Assembly: GCA_964460345.1 (NCBI GenBank)
Contig: CAYWRO010000052.1
Coordinates: 1 to 23,823, forward strand
Source: CAYWRO01 sp964460345
GTDB taxonomy: Bacteria > Planctomycetota > Phycisphaerae > Phycisphaerales > UBA1924
Direction: 5' to 3'
Length of the DNA stretch: 23,823 nucleotides
Under the pieces are notes generated by a model. It did no database searches. It saw only the letters and a list, made by a program, of their open reading frames with translations, and was not told the origin of the DNA. This document shows, piece by piece, positions 11,763 through 18,715 of this stretch; positions within the stretch are counted from its first letter, which is position 1; each line of letters starts with the position of its first letter. A program made the translations under genes and the position numbers.

Positions 11763-12446
11763 ATGCGATACGCCCTCTACACAGTTGGCCTGGCGACGCT
11801 CGCGGCACTGTGGCTCGGCCCGTTGCCCGATTTGGCAGCGGGGTCGTTCGCCGCGCACATGACCCTGCATATGGGAGTCGTCGCGGTCGCCGCGCCGCTC
11901 CTGGCGCTCGGCGTGGCCGGAACGCAAGCCGATCCCGTGCGCCGCATCCCGACGGTGTTTGCACCGATTCCGCTGGCCGTGCTCGAGCTCGTCGTCGTGT
12001 GGGGCTGGCATGCGCCGGGACTGCATCAGTGGGCGCGCCAGTCCGGGGCAGGCTTCCTCATCGAGCAGGGCAGCTTTCTCGCATGCGGTCTACTCCTGTG
12101 GCTGAGTGCGGTGGGTGGGGATGCGGCGTTTGCGCCGGGAGGACGCCGGGCTCTTGAGCGTCCGGGCGCCGGCATCGTGGCCCTGCTGATGACCTCCATG
12201 CACATGACCCTGCTCGGGGCGCTGCTGGCCCTCTCGCCACGACCGCTCTATGACCATGCCGAGCACCCGGTGCGTCTTCCGCCAATGGCCGATCAGCACC
12301 TCGGCGGCGCGATCATGCTGCTGGTCGGCGGCGCCTCGTACCTGGCGGGTGGCGTGGGGCTCTCGGCTGTGCTGCTGAGAGCGCCGCCGGATCGGGCTGA
12401 AGCGTCGGCGGCGTGTGCGCCGGCGCGTGAGGGGAGGGCGGCATGA
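11763..12446 (+). CDS. ctaG: Cytochrome c oxidase assembly factor CtaG (caa3_CtaG family)
   Basis: This 227-residue multi-helix membrane protein is of the caa3-type CtaG family, needed for making active caa3 oxidase, probably in copper delivery or CuB assembly; it is unrelated to Cox11, which is also called CtaG. Histidine-bearing membrane motifs support the call: AAHMTLHMGVVAVAAPLLALG (key part HMTLHMG, about residues 32-38), WGWHAPGLHQWA, TSMHMTLLGALLALSPRPLYD (key part SMHMTLLG) and ADQHLGGAIMLLVGG. About six hydrophobic segments are visible. It begins 7 bases after the previous stop and ends with a 4-base ATGA overlap with the triheme cytochrome gene, so the two are translationally coupled. 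The Ala-rich C-terminal tail after residue 205 is unstructured in appearance. Confidence 0.9.
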   Translation: MRYALYTVGLATLAALWLGPLPDLAAGSFAAHMTLHMGVVAVAAPLLALGVAGTQADPVRRIPTVFAPIPLAVLELVVVWGWHAPGLHQWARQSGAGFLIEQGSFLACGLLLWLSAVGGDAAFAPGGRRALERPGAGIVALLMTSMHMTLLGALLALSPRPLYDHAEHPVRLPPMADQHLGGAIMLLVGGASYLAGGVGLSAVLLRAPPDRAEASAACAPAREGRAA

Positions 12447-13645
12447 ACCGGCTGCTTGCCGCGATCAAGGTTCTCGTCGTCGTCGGGGTGCTCGGCGGGC
12501 TCATCGCGGCCTCGGGAATCGTCCCCATCAGAGCCTCCTCGCGTCACTGGCTCGTGACCGTGTGGCTCCTGGAGTTTTCCAAGCGTCGTTCGGTCTCCAC
12601 CCACACACTCGGCGTCAGCGTCCCCGAGCTGACCGATCAGGACGCCTTCAAGGCCGCAGCGCACTACGAGATCGCCTGCCGCGCCTGCCACGGCAGCCCG
12701 GGTTCGCCGCAGCCGACCATCGCCTTCCACATGACGCCGCGGCCGCCGAATCTTGCAGAGTCGGTCCCGAAGTACGATCCGGAGGAACTCTTCTACATCG
12801 TCAAACACGGGATCAAGTTCACCGGCATGCCCGCCTGGCCCACGCAACTCCGCGACGACGAGGTCTGGGCGATGACCGCGTTTCTCCGTCGCTACCCCGA
12901 CCTCGATCAGCCCCTCTATGAGCAACTGGTCCGCGGCCGGCTGGGCGACCTCACCGTCGAACCCATGCAGACGCTCGACCCGGGCGCGATTCCCGAGGCC
13001 GTCGTCCGCACCTGCGCGCGCTGCCACGACACGGACGGCTCCGGCCGCGGCGGGGTGTTTCCGGCGCTGGCGGGGCAGAAACCGGATTACCTCGCCGCCT
13101 CGCTCCAGGCCTACAAGCATGGGGAACGCCACAGCGGACTGATGGAGCCGATCGCCGCGGCACTGACCGATGCCGAGATTGATGAGCTTGCGGCGTACTT
13201 TGCCAACCTTTCCTCCGCGCCGACGAACCTAGTCCTCGCAGCTGACAAGGATGCTCCGGCTCCGGAGCCGAATCAGGCCTCGAGTGGCGAGCGGGAAGAG
13301 ACCACGTTTGCCAAAGCCATCAAGCGCGGCCGCCAGATCGCCGAGCTTGGCCTGCCCGCCCAGGGAGTTCCGTCCTGTATTGACTGCCACGGGCAAGGGG
13401 GCGAAGGTGGGGCCGACCTGGCAGCGACCAACCGTCACTACCCCATTCTCGCGGGGCAATCCGCGGATTATCTGGCCCTGCAACTGATCCTCTTCAAGGA
13501 GGGCCGGCGCGGCGGCACGCCCTACGCCCACCTGATGGATTTCGTGGCGGGGGGGCTCACCGAGGAGCAGATGCGGGACGTGGCGGCGTACTTTGAGTCG
13601 CTGGCGGCGGCGGGGGACCGGGGCGGCGCGCATTCGCCTGAATGA
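12443..13645 (+). CDS. Triheme c-type cytochrome, membrane-anchored
   Basis: The 400-residue product starts with an uncleaved or signal-anchor helix (residues 4-30) followed by three cytochrome c domains outside the membrane. The heme motifs are CRACH (79-83), CARCH (191-195) and CIDCH (312-316). Candidate axial methionines are Met129 (FTGMPAW), Met234 (HSGLMEP) and Met365 (YAHLMDF). Domains 2 and 3 share the FPALAGQ/YPILAGQ, DYLA and AYK/FKEG elements seen in cytochrome c4-like diheme proteins, so the protein resembles one c-type domain plus a c4-like pair, joined by a charged linker at 268-288. As the last gene of the cox operon it probably carries electrons from the quinol-oxidising complex to the cytochrome domain of CoxB. 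The electron donor is inferred, not shown. Confidence 0.9.
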   Translation: MNRLLAAIKVLVVVGVLGGLIAASGIVPIRASSRHWLVTVWLLEFSKRRSVSTHTLGVSVPELTDQDAFKAAAHYEIACRACHGSPGSPQPTIAFHMTPRPPNLAESVPKYDPEELFYIVKHGIKFTGMPAWPTQLRDDEVWAMTAFLRRYPDLDQPLYEQLVRGRLGDLTVEPMQTLDPGAIPEAVVRTCARCHDTDGSGRGGVFPALAGQKPDYLAASLQAYKHGERHSGLMEPIAAALTDAEIDELAAYFANLSSAPTNLVLAADKDAPAPEPNQASSGEREETTFAKAIKRGRQIAELGLPAQGVPSCIDCHGQGGEGGADLAATNRHYPILAGQSADYLALQLILFKEGRRGGTPYAHLMDFVAGGLTEEQMRDVAAYFESLAAAGDRGGAHSPE

Positions 13646-13674
13646 CAGCTCCGCATGCTTCCATACCGCGCGAT

Positions 13675-13691
13675 CACGGGCCGGGCCCGTG
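13675..13691. terminator. Strong GC hairpin after the cox operon
   Basis: A perfect 17-base inverted repeat (CACGGGCC, G, GGCCCGTG) begins 30 bases after the triheme cytochrome stop. It would fold as a 7-bp stem with a 3-base loop. No T-run follows, so it is only a possible transcription end or RNA 3'-stabilising hairpin. The remaining bases up to 13806 presumably hold the promoter of the POT gene; I could not place it. Confidence 0.35.
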
Positions 13692-13806
13692 CTCCCCGAG
13701 GCGACGCAAGAAATTCGCACGTGTCGGTCGTCCGAACGGCGGCTGGGCGATGCAGGGAAGGGCCGGCTCCGGTATCCTTTGGCCACTTGACTTCGAGGGA
13801 ACCTTC

Positions 13807-15297
13807 ATGTCACACGCCGCCGCCCAGGCCCCGTCCGCCGCGCCCGTCCCGAAAGGGCATCCCCACGGCCTGTATCTCCTCTTCGTTACCGAGATGTGGG
13901 AGCGGTTTTCGTATTACGGCATGCGGGCCCTGCTCGTGCTGTATCTGATCACCAAGACGAGCGAGGACAACCCCGGCCTGGGGTGGACCGAACAGAAGGC
14001 GGGCAGTCTGTACGGGTGGTACACGGGGCTTGTCTACCTGACGCCGCTGTTTGGCGGCTGGCTCGCCGATCGGATTCTGGGCACGCATCGATCCATGGTG
14101 ATCGGGGGCTGGATCATCGCGGCGGGGCATTTTACGCTCGCGTTCACCGAGATGGCCAAGGGGAGCGGGGTAGGGCAAACGGCCGTGTTCCTGTTGGGAT
14201 TGGGGTTGATCATCATCGGCACCGGTTTTTTCAAGCCGTGCGTTTCGGTGATGGTTGGTCAGTTGTACGGCCCCACAGACCCGCGGCGTGATGCAGGGTT
14301 CACGATTTTTTACATGGGCATCAACCTTGGCGCGTTCTTCTCCGGCCTCGTGTGCGGGACGCTTGGTGAGAAGGTCGGCTGGCACTGGGGGTTCGGGTCG
14401 GCGGGCGTCGGGATGGTGCTTGGGCTGATCGCGTATCACATCGGCCGGCCGCGCCTGCTCAGGGGCATCGGCCTGCCGCCGAGCCAGGTGGATGCAAAGG
14501 GCTCGGCTGAGACGCTTGTGTGCGGCAAGTGCAGTTATCCCGCCGTCGGCCTCCCGACGGACGCGCCCTGCCCCGAGTGCGGCTCGATGACGCGAGTCGA
14601 CCCTGCGACGGCGCCGCTCACCAGCGTGGACAAGCAGCGCATCGCCGTGATCTTCATCATGGCGTTCTTCGTGATCTTCTTCTGGACCGCCTTTGAGCAG
14701 GCGGGCTCCTCCATGAATGCCTTCGCGTATGAGAAAACCAATCGCACCATTTTCGGATGGGAGTTCCCCGCCACGTGGTTCCAGTCGGTGAACCCGGCCA
14801 TCATTCTGTTGTTTGCGCCGGTTTTTGCCTGGTCGTGGGTGCGGCTGGCCCGGCGCGGCCTGAATCCGAACACGCCGGTCAAGTTCGCGATGGGGCTTAT
14901 GCTGCTCGCGGTCGGCTTTGTCTTCATGATCTTCGGGGCGCTTGAAGTGAAGAATGGCGGACTGGCGAGCCCCGTGTGGCTGATGGCCGCGTATCTGTTC
15001 CACACATGGGGCGAGTTGTGCTTGTCTCCCATCGGACTCTCGATGGTCACGAAGCTGTCGCCGGTGCGGCTTGTATCTCTGATGATGGGCGTGTGGTTCC
15101 TGGCGAACTTCGCCTCCAACCTGCTGTCGGGATACCTCTTCGCGTATTCCGACCGGATCGCCAAGGGAGAGGTGTTCACGCTTCTCGGCGGCGAGGCGGA
15201 CTTCTTCCTGATTCTCGTCCTTGCACCGATGGCTGCTGGTCTCGTACTGCTGCTGCTCTCGCCGGTGCTGAGGCGCATGATGCACGGAAAGGGATAA
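13807..15297 (+). CDS. POT/PTR2-family proton-coupled peptide transporter with an inserted zinc ribbon
   Basis: This 496-residue inner-membrane transporter most likely imports di- and tripeptides with protons. Signatures are the TM1 motif ExxERF (Glu29-Glu32-Arg33, in TEMWERFSYYGMRALL), the PTR2 motif around FKPCVSVMVGQLY and DAGFTIFYMGINLGAF, and FHTWGELCLSPIG at 399. The long cytoplasmic loop between the two six-helix bundles (about 215-275) holds a Cys4 motif, Cys239-x2-Cys242 and Cys255-x2-Cys258 (CGKCSYPAVGLP, APCPECG), which predicts a small zinc ribbon. This is not a usual part of POT carriers. The start at 13807 has a GAGGGA ribosome site 7 bases upstream; an upstream extension of the frame to 13642 looks non-coding. 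It converges on the radical SAM gene with only 12 bases between the stops. Confidence 0.93.
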   Translation: MSHAAAQAPSAAPVPKGHPHGLYLLFVTEMWERFSYYGMRALLVLYLITKTSEDNPGLGWTEQKAGSLYGWYTGLVYLTPLFGGWLADRILGTHRSMVIGGWIIAAGHFTLAFTEMAKGSGVGQTAVFLLGLGLIIIGTGFFKPCVSVMVGQLYGPTDPRRDAGFTIFYMGINLGAFFSGLVCGTLGEKVGWHWGFGSAGVGMVLGLIAYHIGRPRLLRGIGLPPSQVDAKGSAETLVCGKCSYPAVGLPTDAPCPECGSMTRVDPATAPLTSVDKQRIAVIFIMAFFVIFFWTAFEQAGSSMNAFAYEKTNRTIFGWEFPATWFQSVNPAIILLFAPVFAWSWVRLARRGLNPNTPVKFAMGLMLLAVGFVFMIFGALEVKNGGLASPVWLMAAYLFHTWGELCLSPIGLSMVTKLSPVRLVSLMMGVWFLANFASNLLSGYLFAYSDRIAKGEVFTLLGGEADFFLILVLAPMAAGLVLLLLSPVLRRMMHGKG

Positions 15298-15309
15298 AGG
15301 GGTTTCGTC

Positions 15310-16428
15310 CTATCCGGCCTTAAACAGATCAAGTTGCCCCGTCTCCGATCGGCGCTTCAAGAAGGCCGCGCTTGACAACCCGCCTGTCCGGTGCCTCTCC
15401 AGGCCATACCGCCGTGCAAAAACCTTGAACGTGGCGCCGAGTTGTTCGGCCCGCTCTCCCTCGCCGCGGAAGCGCACTCGTGCAGTCGCATCGTACAGCT
15501 TTCCGCCCCGCGCCTCGCGGATGAGCGCCTCTACCTTCCCCGCCCGCTGCGGGTAGTGCCGCTCCAGCCATTCCAGGAACAGTGCTTTGATCTGCCACGG
15601 CAGGCGCAGCAGGATCCACCCCGCCCCGCTCGCCCCCGCTTCGGCCGCGGCCTTCAGAATCGCCGGGAGCTCGTGATCGTTCAGGCCGGGCACGACCGGC
15701 GCAACCATGACGCTCACCGGCACGCCCGCCGCGGCGAGTCTCTCCACCGCCTCGAGCCGCTCGCGCGGCGCGCTGGCGCGGGGTTCCATCTTTGCCGCGA
15801 GGCGATTATCCAAGGTGGTGATGCTCACTGCCGCGCTGGCGGCGGAATCCCGGGCCAGGTCGGAGAGCAGGTCCACATCGCGCGTGATCAGGCGATTCTT
15901 GGTGATCAGCGATACCGGCTGGCGGAACTCAGTCATCACCTCAAGGCACGCGCGCGTCAGGCGCAGGTCCGCCTCGATCGGCTGGTATGGATCTGTCACG
16001 CCGGAGACGATGATCGGCTCGCCGCCCCAGGACTCGCGCTGCAGCTCCTTCCGCAGCAGCGCCGGGGCGTCATGCTTGGCCATGATCTTCGTCTCGAAGT
16101 CCAGCCCGCACGACATCCCGAGTGTCTCGTGCGTCGGCCGCGCGTAGCAGTAGATGCACCCGTGCTCACAGCCGCGGTACGGGTTGATCGTCCAGTTGAA
16201 GCCGACGTCGGGGCTGTCGACGCGGTTGATGATGGAGCGTGTCCGGTCCCGGAGCACCTGGGTGGCCACCTGCCGTCCACCCGGTCGCTCGCGGGCTTCG
16301 CGGTCGAGCTCCTCCCCGAGCACATGCAACCGAACCCCCTCGAAGCGGTTGCCGGGATTCAGCCCCGCCCCGCGGCCGCGGACCCGTCCCGCCAGAACGT
16401 CCCCGTACTCGTGATCCTTCACACCCAA
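15310..16428 (-). CDS. PA0069-type (SplB-like) radical SAM protein
   Basis: The product has about 372 residues. The cluster motif CxxxCxxC is Cys87, Cys91 and Cys94 (YRGCEHGCIYCYARPTHE), followed by ETKIMAKHDAPALLRKEL, IIVSGVTDPYQPIE and VSLITKNRLITRD, a set typical of the PA0069/SplB-like group. The group is widespread, and its reaction is not established to my knowledge; a link with spore photoproduct lyase is only sequence similarity. The N-terminal RGRGAGLNPGNRFE is also typical of the family. The frame opens with TTG at 16428; GTG at 16422 (VKDHEYG) is as likely, and no good ribosome site is visible. It lies 105 bases downstream of the membrane NTPase gene on the same strand and may share its transcript. 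Confidence 0.87.
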   Translation of the reverse strand: MGVKDHEYGDVLAGRVRGRGAGLNPGNRFEGVRLHVLGEELDREARERPGGRQVATQVLRDRTRSIINRVDSPDVGFNWTINPYRGCEHGCIYCYARPTHETLGMSCGLDFETKIMAKHDAPALLRKELQRESWGGEPIIVSGVTDPYQPIEADLRLTRACLEVMTEFRQPVSLITKNRLITRDVDLLSDLARDSAASAAVSITTLDNRLAAKMEPRASAPRERLEAVERLAAAGVPVSVMVAPVVPGLNDHELPAILKAAAEAGASGAGWILLRLPWQIKALFLEWLERHYPQRAGKVEALIREARGGKLYDATARVRFRGEGERAEQLGATFKVFARRYGLERHRTGGLSSAAFLKRRSETGQLDLFKAG

Positions 16429-16462
16429 ACATAGGCCGAATATGCCACCGAAGCAAGAACCC

Positions 16463-16487
16463 GGTCCTCATGGCGACGGAAAGGACC
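16463..16487. terminator. Weak hairpin between the NTPase gene and the radical SAM gene
   Basis: GGTCCT at 16463-16468 pairs with AGGACC at 16482-16487 across a 13-base loop, in the 105-base gap between two minus-strand genes. There is no T-run. It may attenuate read-through into the radical SAM gene or mean nothing. Nothing else recognisable lies in this gap. Confidence 0.22.
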
Positions 16488-16533
16488 TTGCTGCCGCTTC
16501 CGGACGGTCGCATCAATGAGGAGAGGGACGTCT

Positions 16534-18174
16534 CTACGCTGGCCGGACGCCGCGATAGAGCTGCCGCACACGCTCCGCCTGGTCCTTGCGCACCGTCTCC
16601 AACACCAGGCGCGGGATGCGCCACTGGGCTTCATCTTCCGTGACGTTGGAGCAGTGCTCGGTGAGGCACTGGTAGAGCAGTTTGAAGGCGTCCCGCGGCT
16701 GGTGCATCTGGTCGAGGGCATCGACCAGGTCACGCACGGTCACATCGTCCGCAAACAAATCGATCAGGCTGATCGGGGGAGCCTCCGGCGGCCGGCAGGC
16801 CTTGAGCCGTGCGTTGCACAGGTCGTAGAGCATCGCCCCCGTCCACGTCAGCCGCTCGATGAGGTTCTGCTTGTCAAGCCGCGCTTCCTGGAAGAAAATC
16901 GCCGACTCGCGAAACAGCGCGTGCCGCAGTTCGATTGGCAAAAGCATCTTGATCCCGAAGCGCTCCTGCTGCAGGAACTTGTTGTTCATCAACGGCCAGA
17001 TGATCTGGCGCATCCGGTCCGGGTCGCCGCTGACCAGCGTCGGCTCGTCGATGCGGTCGATGACGAGGATTGCGCTCTCATACCCGAATCCGCGCAGCGC
17101 TTCGCGCAGTCGCGACAGCAGCGCGTACCGTTGTTCGTCAGAGTCCGTTGTCGGCAGCGCCGCCGGGTTGCGCAGGTCGGGATCCAGCGTCGTCAGCGCA
17201 TCGGCATACGACGCTCCATCACGCCCGCTGATGCGGATCTGCCGCGCAATCCTCCCGCCCAGCCGCCGCAGGGAGAGCCGATCCCACACGAAACGCTTCA
17301 GTATCACACCCAGGTACGCCGCGATCAGCACGCCGCACAGGATCTGCACGAACAGCCCGCCGCGAACATTCTCCGGCGCGTAGAAGAACCCCCACACCAC
17401 CGCTGCAACCGGCAGAATCCACCCGGTGAAGACCAGGGCCCGCCAGATGAGCAGGTTCCGCGGCAACGGCAGCCGCAGCACGCGTCGCAGCTTCCGGGTT
17501 CTCGCTGCCGCGCGGTCCTGCCGGTCATAGAGCGATTGCAGCAGCAGCAAGTCGCGCCGCAGCGTCACGTCCATCCGCCGCGCCGCCCGCCGCGGCTCGT
17601 TGCCGAGGGGCAGCGGCTCCACGTCTCCGCGTTCTCCCAGGAGCGTGTCGATCATCCGCGGCAGCAGGATTGAAAGGATCGCATCAATGTGATCCACAAG
17701 CCGGAACTTGGCAAAGACCTTCGATAGATCGACCTTCCCCGCCGCTCCGCTGCTGGTCCGCGCCCCAGCCGCTCCTGTTCCGCCCACGCGCTCGGCGAAG
17801 CGGTCCAGGATCGGGTTCAGATCGTCGTACGGAATCAGCAGGCAGCGCCGTTCCGGGTTGATCGCATTGTGACGGTTCACCCGCTCCTGGAGCTGCATCC
17901 GGATCGCCGTCTTGCCGCTCCCCTTTTCGCCGAAGACGATCGACGTCGACGGCTGGTCGAACTCGCCGACGATCTTCTCAAAGTCTGAGTGCGTCGTATG
18001 GACCGGCGCGCCCGACGAGGGCGACGGCGTGCCGCCCCCGTGCGAGTTCTCGCTCGCCGCCGTACGCCGTCCGGGCGCCGACAGACGATGAAACACAGGA
18101 TCGTGCCGGGCTTCCTCGCCCCGAAAGGGGTTTTCAGTGATGGACCAATGCTCGAAGAAGCGAGAAAGGTTCAT
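16534..18174 (-). CDS. Membrane P-loop NTPase with two helices between Walker A and Walker B (KAP-like layout)
   Basis: From the ATG at 18174 the product has 546 residues. Walker A is GEKGSGKT (82-89) and Walker B is AILVIDRIDE (368-377). Two membrane helices (about 244-264 and 272-293) interrupt the NTPase domain between them. This layout recalls KAP-family NTPases, but two helices rather than four are visible and I cannot confirm the family. The start HWSITENPFRGEEARHDPVF resembles other AAA-like ATPases (key part ENPFRGEEA), and residues 32-60 are a Ser/Gly/Pro linker. The function is unknown; conformational work at the inner face of the membrane is an inference. The frame stays open upstream to 18477, but that part is the heptamer array and antisense to the four-helix gene, so I reject it. 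The ATG lies 6 bases from the array and has no ribosome site. Confidence 0.72.
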   Translation of the reverse strand: MNLSRFFEHWSITENPFRGEEARHDPVFHRLSAPGRRTAASENSHGGGTPSPSSGAPVHTTHSDFEKIVGEFDQPSTSIVFGEKGSGKTAIRMQLQERVNRHNAINPERRCLLIPYDDLNPILDRFAERVGGTGAAGARTSSGAAGKVDLSKVFAKFRLVDHIDAILSILLPRMIDTLLGERGDVEPLPLGNEPRRAARRMDVTLRRDLLLLQSLYDRQDRAAARTRKLRRVLRLPLPRNLLIWRALVFTGWILPVAAVVWGFFYAPENVRGGLFVQILCGVLIAAYLGVILKRFVWDRLSLRRLGGRIARQIRISGRDGASYADALTTLDPDLRNPAALPTTDSDEQRYALLSRLREALRGFGYESAILVIDRIDEPTLVSGDPDRMRQIIWPLMNNKFLQQERFGIKMLLPIELRHALFRESAIFFQEARLDKQNLIERLTWTGAMLYDLCNARLKACRPPEAPPISLIDLFADDVTVRDLVDALDQMHQPRDAFKLLYQCLTEHCSNVTEDEAQWRIPRLVLETVRKDQAERVRQLYRGVRPA

Positions 18175-18180
18175 GGGGTT

Positions 18181-18215
18181 GGGCTTTGGGCTTTGGGCTC
18201 TGGGCTCTGGGCTTC
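18181..18215. repeat. Left heptanucleotide array, five units of GGGCTYT
   Basis: Five tandem 7-base units read GGGCTTT, GGGCTTT, GGGCTCT, GGGCTCT and GGGCTTC on the plus strand. The preceding TGGGGTT (18174-18180) may be a decayed sixth unit that reaches the start codon of the NTPase gene. On the minus strand the unit is AGAGCCC/AAAGCCC, the same as the right array at 18674-18715 but in inverted orientation. Confidence 0.9.
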
Positions 18216-18222
18216 GACTCCG

Positions 18223-18269
18223 GTCTGGTGACGGGCCGGTCCTCACGCTTGTCGTAGAAGGCACCAGAC
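18223..18269 (+). promoter_or_regulatory. Stem-loop in the leader of the four-helix-bundle gene
   Basis: GTCTGGTG at 18223-18230 is perfectly complementary to CACCAGAC at 18262-18269, with a 31-base loop; one G-U pair could extend it. It lies just inside the left array and 37 bases before the start codon. Two tandem heptamers, AGACTGT and AGACTGA (18266-18279), overlap its 3' arm. The role is unknown: it could be an RNA binding site for the encoded protein or a translation control hairpin. Confidence 0.45.
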
Positions 18270-18306
18270 TGTAGACTGATGCCCTCGGCTGCGACGGGAG
18301 GCCCGG

Positions 18307-18675
18307 ATGCGAGACCACAGGAAGCTGAAGGCATTTCAACTTGCCGATGCGCTCGCTCTTTCGGTCTACGACGTAACCAAGCACTTCCCAAGTGAGGAGC
18401 GCTTCGGCCTGGCGTCGCAGATGCGCCGTGCAGCCGCATCCTCGCCCTGCAACATCGTTGAAGGGTGTGCCCGTCACACTCAGGCGGAGTATCTGCGATT
18501 CCTCGATGTGGCCTACGGCTCATCTTGCGAGCTGGACTACCAGATCTCGCTCGCAAGTCGCCTCGGATACATTCAAGGAGCGGCGCACACCGAACTCGCC
18601 GACGCGAGCAACGCAACCGTCAAGACGCTTGGCGCTCTGATCCGCGCCCTGCGCCGCGGCTCCAAACGGGCCTAA
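18307..18675 (+). CDS. Four-helix-bundle protein of the 23S rRNA intervening-sequence (S23/TIGR02436-like) family
   Basis: The product has 122 residues, the usual size for this family, and is mostly helical. Diagnostic pieces are HRKLKAFQLADAL (residues 4-16), the core RRAAASSPCNIVEGCARHT (about 40-58), the segment FLDVAYGSSCELDYQI and LASRLGYI. Relatives are encoded in intervening sequences of 23S rRNA genes, and the accessory protein Avd of diversity-generating retroelements has the same fold; such proteins are basic and are thought to bind nucleic acid. Here the C-terminus is basic (IRALRRGSKRA). The start at 18307 has a strong GGGAGG ribosome site with 5-base spacing. No reverse transcriptase or variable repeat is nearby, so it is not part of a retroelement in this window. 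The stop TAA takes its two A bases from the right heptamer array. Confidence 0.88.
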   Translation: MRDHRKLKAFQLADALALSVYDVTKHFPSEERFGLASQMRRAAASSPCNIVEGCARHTQAEYLRFLDVAYGSSCELDYQISLASRLGYIQGAAHTELADASNATVKTLGALIRALRRGSKRA

Positions 18676-18715
18676 AGCCCAGAGTCCAGAGTCCAGAGCC
18701 CAGAGCCCAGAGCCC
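18674..18715. repeat. Right heptanucleotide array, six units of ARAGYCC
   Basis: Six tandem units read AAAGCCC, AGAGTCC, AGAGTCC, AGAGCCC, AGAGCCC and AGAGCCC. The array fills the whole space between two convergent genes. Its first two A bases complete the TAA of the four-helix gene, and its last C completes the stop codon of the phosphomannomutase gene read on the other strand. It is the inverted counterpart of the left array at 18181-18215. Confidence 0.92.

Larger units (their letters stand above)
18181..18715 (+). mobile_element. Putative intervening-sequence-like element: four-helix-bundle gene between inverted heptamer arrays
   Basis: The 535-bp unit consists of a left array (GGGCTYT units, 18181-18215), a leader, a plus-strand four-helix-bundle gene and a right array (AGAGYCC units, to 18715). 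The arrays are reverse complements of one heptamer family. Pairing 18181-18214 with 18682-18715 gives 34 consecutive pairs in the plus-strand RNA, 29 Watson-Crick and 5 G-U. The 23S rRNA intervening sequences known from Leptospira and Coxiella have the same plan, an ORF for this protein family in the loop of an inverted-repeat stem, but lie in rRNA. Here the unit sits between two minus-strand protein genes, in the opposite orientation. Mobility is inferred from this fit; no target-site duplication is evident. Confidence 0.55.

Noticed and set aside
16441..16518. Small plus-strand frame of 25 codons between the NTPase and radical SAM genes
   Set aside because: No ribosome site, no hydrophobic or conserved pattern, and it is expected by chance.
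18175..18477. N-terminal extension of the membrane NTPase by 101 codons
   Set aside because: The extension is antisense to the start of the four-helix gene and runs through the heptamer array, giving a low-complexity peptide; the conserved part starts at the ATG at 18174.
18181..18715. Diversity-generating retroelement (Avd-like gene)
   Set aside because: No reverse transcriptase, template repeat or variable gene is present in the window; the fold alone does not make it Avd.
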